Below, in pieces: positions 58,564-64,000 of a DNA stretch of 64,000 nt. Numbering within the stretch: position 1 is the stretch's first letter; each line of letters starts with the position of its first letter. The notes below the pieces were generated by a model. That model ran no database searches, was not told the origin of the DNA, and saw only the letters and a list, made by a program, of their open reading frames with translations. Made by a program: the position numbers and the translations under genes. Where the stretch lies: NCBI RefSeq assembly GCF_000346465.2, contig NC_034011.1, positions 10,417,898-10,481,897 of the forward strand. The letters are read 5' to 3'. This stretch comes from Prunus persica. Its lineage: Eukaryota > Streptophyta > Magnoliopsida > Rosales > Rosaceae.

Positions 58564-59493
58564 TTGGAGGTTCAGATGGGCCAGCTAGCTAATGTATTGA
58601 CAGGAAGAGTAAATGGAGCTTTGCCAAGCCAAACAGAGATTAATCCGAAAAACCAAGAACATGCGAAGGCGATAACTCTTCGGAATGGGAGGCCAATAAA
58701 AACAGCAATAGACTTGGATGAAGAAAAGAATATCCAGCAACAAACTGCAGAGACATCAGAAATTACTAACGTGCCGTCGTCGTCGTCTATCACTGCTGGA
58801 ACTGCTGCACAACTTGGTGAAATTTCTCCAGAAATTGAACCTGCTACTGTAGAGAAATTATCTCAACCTGCTGCCCTTGTAAAGCCATATGTACCGCCAA
58901 TTCCGTTCCCTCAACGTCTTCGAAAAAACAAAGTGGATGCCCAATTTTTGAAATTTCTTGATATCTTCAAGAAATTACAAATCAATATTCCTTTTGCCGA
59001 TGCTTTGGAGCAAATGCCGAGTTATGCCAAATTCATGAAGGATATTATATCAAAGAAGAGGAAATTGGGCGAACATGAGATAGTGAAATTATCAGAAGAA
59101 TGCAGTGCTATTTTGCAGAGGAAGCTACCACCTAAGCTAAAGGATCCAAGGAGTTTTACTATACCTTGCACTATTGGAACCACTTACTTTGAAAAAGCTT
59201 TATGTGATTTAGGATCCAGTATTAATCTAATGCCTTCTTCTATTGCTAAACATATTGGGTTGGGGGTAATTAACCCAACCACTATTTCTTTGCAGATGGC
59301 GGACAGGTCCATAACATATCCCAGAGGCATAATTGAGGATGTGTTAGTCAAAGTTGATAAGCTCATTTTTTCAGTAGATTTTTTGATTTTAGACATGGAA
59401 GAAGATGCCGAAACCCCTATTATCTTAGGCCGCCCCTTTCTAAAAACCGGGAAGACATTAATTGATGTGGACAAAGGTTTATTAATTTTGTGA
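58564..59493 (+). pseudogene. Athila-type gag end and aspartic protease
   Basis: Same frame as gag. PFPQRLRKNKVDAQFLKFLD is the conserved linker. The protease active site is ALCDLGSSINLMPSS, with the Athila-style D-L-G in place of D-T-G. ILGRPFLKTGKTLIDV follows. It ends at TGA 59491-59493, after which a one-base loss near 59507 moves the reading to another frame. Confidence 0.9.
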
Positions 59494-59507
59494 GTGGCTG
59501 ATGAGCA

Positions 59508-60269
59508 GTGACCTTCAATGTCTTTGAAGCAACAAAGTACCCAGTGGAATCAGACTCTTGCTTCCGAGTGGATATAGTGGAAAAAGTTGTCTCTGAAAAA
59601 TTTAAAGAAGAACATCCATGTGATCCATTGGAGGCTTGCCTTGTGCATTCCGTTACTACTGAGCATGAGGATCCTAAAATTTCTGAGATGGTGTACATTT
59701 TGGAAGCAATGAAACCGCGCCCTCCTAGAAGGTGGCACGAATTTGAGGAGCTTGGCATCACAACCTCCAAGCCACGACCCAGTGTCATTACTGCACCAAC
59801 CCTCACATTGAAGCCCCTACCTTCCCACTTAAGATATGCATACTTGGGTAATTTTGAAACTCTTCCTGTGATTATTGCTGCAAATTTGAGTAAACTAGAA
59901 GAAGAGAAATTACTACGAGTTTTGAGGGAGCATAAAATGGCAATAGGGTGGACTATTGCAGATATTAAGGGACTTAGCCCTTCCATGTGTATGCACCGTA
60001 TTCTGATGGAAGATAATTTTAAACCTTCAGTTGAGCATCAGCGCCGATTAAATCCGAATATGAAAGAAGTTGTGCGAGCTGAAGTATTAAAGTTATTAGA
60101 TGCTGGAATAATTTACTCGATTTCAGATAGTAGTTGGGTGAGTCCAGTTCAAGTCGTACCGAAAAAAGGGGGTATTACAGTGGTGAAAAATGATAAGAAT
60201 GAGTTGATCCCAACAAGAACAACTACAGGATGGCTTACCGGTTTCGTTCTGTCAGGAAATTGAACACTG
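59508..60269 (+). pseudogene. Reverse transcriptase, N-terminal part, up to the assembly gap
   Basis: TFNVFEATKYPVESD begins the frame. HRILMEDNFKPSVEHQRRLN and EVLKLLDAGIIYSISDSSWV lead into VSPVQVVPKKGG, the start of Ty3 RT. Past GW the frame shifts: sense resumes only as VRKLNT in another frame just before the Ns. Confidence 0.88.
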
Positions 60270-60369
60270 NNNNNNNNNNNNNNNNNNNNNNNNNNNNNNN
60301 NNNNNNNNNNNNNNNNNNNNNNNNNNNNNNNNNNNNNNNNNNNNNNNNNNNNNNNNNNNNNNNNNNNNN
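60270..60369. other. Assembly gap (100 N)
   Basis: Exactly 100 Ns, the convention for a gap of unknown size. It removes RT motifs between RKLN and FLDGYSGYN. Confidence 0.99.
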
Positions 60370-61848
60370 GTTTTTTAGATGGATATTCTGGGTATAATCA
60401 GATTCCCAATTGCACCTGAAGATCAGGAAAAGACGACGTTCACATGCCCATTCAGCACTTTTGCATACAGGCGCATGCCCTTCGGGTTGTGTAACGCCCC
60501 TGCCACCTTTCAACGTTGCATGATGAGCATCTTTTCGGACATGGTGGAGCGCTTCATTGAGGTTTTTATGGATGACTTTTCTGTTTTTGGCTCATCATTT
60601 GATTCTTGTTTACATAATTTGGCATTAGTTTTGAAAAGATGTGAAGAAACCAATTTGGTTTTGAATTGGGAGAAATGTCATTTTATGGTGCAAGAAGGGA
60701 TAGTCCTGGGGCATAAAATTTCAGCTAAAAGCATAGAGGTTGATAAGGCAAAAATTGATACCGTAGAAAAATTGCCACCGCCCAATACAGTAAAGGGGAT
60801 TCGAAGCTTTCTGGGTCATGCTGGATTTTATCGTTGGTTTATCCAAGATTTTTCCAAAATCACGAAGCCCTTATGCAATCTCCTTCTTAAAGATGTAGAA
60901 TTTAATTTTGATTCAAGGTGTTTGGAAGCATTTAATATCTTGAAAGAGAAGCTTACTTCTGCACCTGTCATTGTCGCACCGGATTGGGACTTGCCTTTTG
61001 AGATTATGTGTGATGCTAGTGACTATGCGGTAGGGGCAGTTTGGGGTCAAAGAAGAAATAAATTACTTCATGTAATTTATTATGCCAGTCGTACTTTGAA
61101 TGACGCCCAGCGGAATTATACCACCACGGAGAAAGAATTGTTAGCAGTAATCTTCTCCTTGGATAAATTTCGATCCTACTTGATTGGAGCAAAGGTGATA
61201 GTGTATACCGATCACTCAGCTTTAAAGTATTTACTTTCGAAGAAGGATGCAAAACCACGATTAATTCGCTGGGTACTACTGCTCCAAGAATTTGATCTTG
61301 AAATTCGAGACAAAAAGGGGTCCGAAAACGTGGTAGCTGACCATCTTTCGCGGCTGGTCAGTGAGGTAAAGATGAGTGATGATGCTGCACCCATTATGGA
61401 GATGTTCCCGGATGAACAATTGTATGCCATTCGATCATCCGAAGCTCCCTGGTACGCTGACTTTGTGAATTATTTAGCTAGTACTATCATTCCAGCTGAT
61501 TTATCGTTTCATCAGAAGAAGAAGTTTTTCTCCTTGGTTAAACATTATTATTGGGACGACCCATATTTGTGGAAACATTGCCCTGACCAAGTTATACGGA
61601 GATGTGTGCCTGAGGAGGAGATGGAAGACATATTGCGACATTGCCACACATTGGCGTGTGGGGGGCATTTTGGTGCCTCCAAAACAGCAGCCAAGGTATT
61701 ACAATCTGGATTTTTTTGGCCAACTTTGTTCAAGGATGCCTATGCATTTGTAGCTGCCTGTGATCGCTGCCAACGCACTGGAAATATTTCTAGCAGAAAT
61801 CAGATGCCATTGAATAATATTCTAGAGGTTGAATTGTTCGATGTCTAG
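60370..61848 (+). pseudogene. RT C-terminal part, RNase H and integrase zinc domain
   Basis: The first bases give FLDGYSGYN, then one extra base shifts to the main frame (from 60379). The RT catalytic box is [10 protein letters not shown], followed by [12 protein letters not shown]. RNase H shows [21 protein letters not shown] and [10 protein letters not shown]. The integrase zinc domain has [15 protein letters not shown] and CDRCQ. The TAG at 61846-61848 interrupts conserved integrase sequence just before GIDFMGPF. Confidence 0.93.
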
Positions 61849-62736
61849 GGCATAGATTTCATGGGACCTTTCCCTGAATCTTGGAAGAACAAGTACATAT
61901 TGGTGGCTTTTGATTATGTGTCGAAATGGGTTGAAGTCGTCGCTCTCCCTACCAATGACTCCAAGGGTGTTGTCAAATTTGTCCGAAAAAATATTTTCAC
62001 CAGATTCGGGACTCCGCGAGGAATCATCAGTGACGGAGGTACACACTTTTGCAATCGTCAATTGAATTCTCTTTTAGCTAAATATGGTATTACCCACAAG
62101 GTTACTACTCCCTATCATCCACAAACTAGTGGACAAGTTGAAGTTTCCAATAGAGAATTAAAACGAATTTTGGAAAAGACGGTGAGTGCTTCAAGAAAGG
62201 ATTGGTCACTGAAATTGGATGATGCCTTATGGGCCTATCGAACGGCGTTCAAAACACCAATTGGCATGTCTCCTTATCGTCTAGTTTTTGGGAAAGCTTG
62301 TCACTTACCGGTTGAGCTCGAACATAAGGCACATTGGGCACTCCAAACACTCAGTTTTGACATGATTGCAGCAGGAGAAAAATGGGCAATTCAATTGAAT
62401 GATATGGATGAGTTTCGTAATGAAGCTTATGAGACTTCCAAGATATACGAGGAGCGTACAAAGAAATGGCATGATAAGCATATTCTAAGGAAGGATTTCT
62501 TCGCTGGTCTGAAAGTTCTCCTATTTAATTCCCGCCTCCGACTCTTTCCTGGGAAGCTGAAATCACGTTGGTCTAGACCATTTACAATAGTGCAAGTATT
62601 TCCTTCTGGAGTTATTGAGGTTAGGCATGACGAACAAGGTACTATTTTCAAAGTAAACGGCCAACGAGTGAAGCCATACTTGGAAGTCAATTTTGATCAA
62701 CAGCGGACTTCCATTCCTCTGCATGATCCAAAGTGA
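61849..62736 (+). pseudogene. Integrase catalytic core and C-terminal domain
   Basis: Same frame as the preceding segment. The DDE residues appear in GIDFMGPF (D), [10 protein letters not shown] (D) and [18 protein letters not shown] (E). [20 protein letters not shown] and [12 protein letters not shown] are typical of Athila/Ty3 integrase ends. It stops at TGA 62734-62736. Confidence 0.93.
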
Positions 62737-64000
62737 TGACCTCGCAAGTCGGGCTGGGGACTATAAACCAAGCGCTTGTTGGGAGGCAACCCAACTAGGT
62801 ACCTTCGTTCCTTTTTATTTTATTTTGTTTTGTTTTCCCTTTATTTTCCATCCTTCTATGCCTTTACTAATTGTTACATGCATTTACTTTAAACATTGAG
62901 GACAATGCTTAGTTTAGGTTTGGGGGTGTGGAGTTTAGTTGTTTTTTGTTTGAGTTTTGAGTCATAAAGAAAAAAAAAAAAAAAAACAGATTTTGTGTTC
63001 CAAAGAAAGGATTTTGTGTTTCAAAGAACATTTCTCGATTTTTTCTAGCCCCATGATGATTGCAAACATGTTCCAGATGTGTTACAGATGTTGTTTTGGC
63101 CATTAGATGACTTTAAAACCCAGAAAATAGCAAAATAGGTTATTATGTTCTTATTTTGGTCAAAATCAAAAATTTTGCCTATTTTCCTTTTTGATGTTTT
63201 TCAGGCAAATTTGAAGCCACCAACATGTTTAGAATGGTTATTATGATGATTTGAAACTGTTTTGGGGGTCTCAAGTGCTTTACATGATGTTTTAGGGAGA
63301 TTTGAAGCTAAAAAAGTGGCCTAAAACCCAAAAAAGACTAGCTGCTATCTACCCAGAAATATGAAGATTTTTCGTCACAAAAGGGTTTTTAGCGACGGTG
63401 TTGATGTTTCGTTGCTAAAGGGTTTTCAGCGACGGTGTTCATCAGATTTTTCGTCGCTAAAGGTCAATTTTCCAGAATTTTCTAATTTCATTCCAAATCA
63501 ATTATGATCCATTCCATTTGTGATCAGAGGTTTCTAGGAGCTATTCCAGGTGTGTCCTCTTCCTTTTGATGAAATTTATTTATCCCTAAGCAATTATGGC
63601 CCATAAATTCACTCACATTTGTTTGAAAAAAAAAAGATCACAAAATGCCTTTAACTTTTAAAAATAAAAATAAAAATTTTGTTAAAGCTTTTACTTTCTC
63701 TTACTAATAGTGATGTATATGTGATGTTTGATCATATTTCTTTAACTAAAGTGTTGCCATGAAAGTTTATGCATCATAAGTATAGCACTTCACATGGCCA
63801 TGCTTCAAGTATTTTAATAGACAAGCTAGCTATACTTGGATGATTGTGGAGAAATAGTGGAGACTACCATTGTGAGATACTTGAGCCAAATTGCCATTCA
63901 TTGAGAGAGTATTTGGGATTAGTCTTATTCACTATTTTCTTTCTTTCTTATTTAAATTGATCTCAATTAGGCTTTTGAATTGAATACCTAAGAACTAATC
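62737..64000 (+). other. 3' non-coding region of the Athila-type element
   Basis: It begins with TTGGGAGGCAACCCAACTAG and ATTGAGGACAATGCTTAG, TTTAGGTTTGGGGGTGTGG, sequences usual after pol in this group. No env-like frame is visible. A small repeat with AGCGACGGTGTT units is at 63385-63465. The window ends before the 3' LTR. Confidence 0.7.

Larger units (their letters stand above)
55915..64000 (+). mobile_element. Athila-type Ty3 retrotransposon, incomplete at the window end
   Basis: Order: 5' LTR, PBS, gag, protease, RT, RNase H, integrase, then a 3' non-coding region up to the window end. The 3' LTR is not reached. Two nonsense codons inside conserved blocks, a third premature stop, several frame changes and an assembly gap mean it cannot make its polyprotein as shown. 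Confidence 0.9.

Noticed and set aside
59420..59986. 188-codon minus-strand open frame
   Set aside because: Antisense to protease/RT coding sequence of the Athila-type element; an open shadow only.

Overview
This is a stretch of plant nuclear DNA, very probably from a woody eudicot and most likely Rosaceae. The reasons are spliceosomal GT/AG introns, plant-specific transposon families (CACTA, Cassandra TRIM, Athila-type Ty3) and one plant O-methyltransferase gene. The family assignment is an inference from the overall look of the repeats and the methyltransferase. Almost the whole window is nested mobile DNA. I found no bacterial, organellar or CRISPR-like content.

Layout. 1-1312: an isolated, open retroviral-type gag reading frame (minus strand). 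1313-15761: a ~745-bp MULE-like TIR element split by a 13.7-kb CACTA transposon (1920-15622, TSD TTA). The CACTA carries two open multi-exon genes on the minus strand: a TnpD transposase, and a TnpA-like protein fused to a Ulp1/C48 SUMO-protease domain. It also carries a decayed fragment of the host proteasome gene RPN6. 16325-19644: a second, inverted copy of the MULE-like element, split by a 2.57-kb solo LTR. 19792-21183: a Harbinger-like MITE split by a hAT element. 21437-30117: a copia RNase H fragment, then a Ty3 gag relic split by a hAT element (22358-29490), which itself holds a 5.8-kb non-autonomous LTR element with 2.3-2.4-kb LTRs and a Cassandra TRIM bearing 5S rRNA-like LTRs. 32155-33399: the only clear host gene, a two-exon O-methyltransferase broken by a 7-bp duplication. 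34214-38410: inverted LTR-like repeats around a Ty3 LTR-gag fragment. 38579-41480: a second solo LTR with TSD. 41754-43035: short exon-like pieces, two orphan CACTA ends and a copia-like LTR end. 43036-48503: a decayed second CACTA copy with a broken tnpA start exon, cut off by an LTR. 50570-51880: a ~211-bp tandem array. 52837-55914: LTR fragments. 55915-64000: an Athila-type Ty3 element with LTR, PBS, gag, protease, RT, RNase H and integrase, broken by stops, frameshifts and a 100-N assembly gap. It runs off the window end.

How it fits together. The TSDs (TTA, GTTCT, TGGTG, GAGAG, CTTCAAAG, GTCTAAAG, TAA) allow the order of insertions to be read. The CACTA at 1920-15622 stands out: both genes splice in frame through every exon I could trace, so it may be, or recently have been, an autonomous element. 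Its own ACGACG-type subterminal motif is scattered through its introns as well as its ends.
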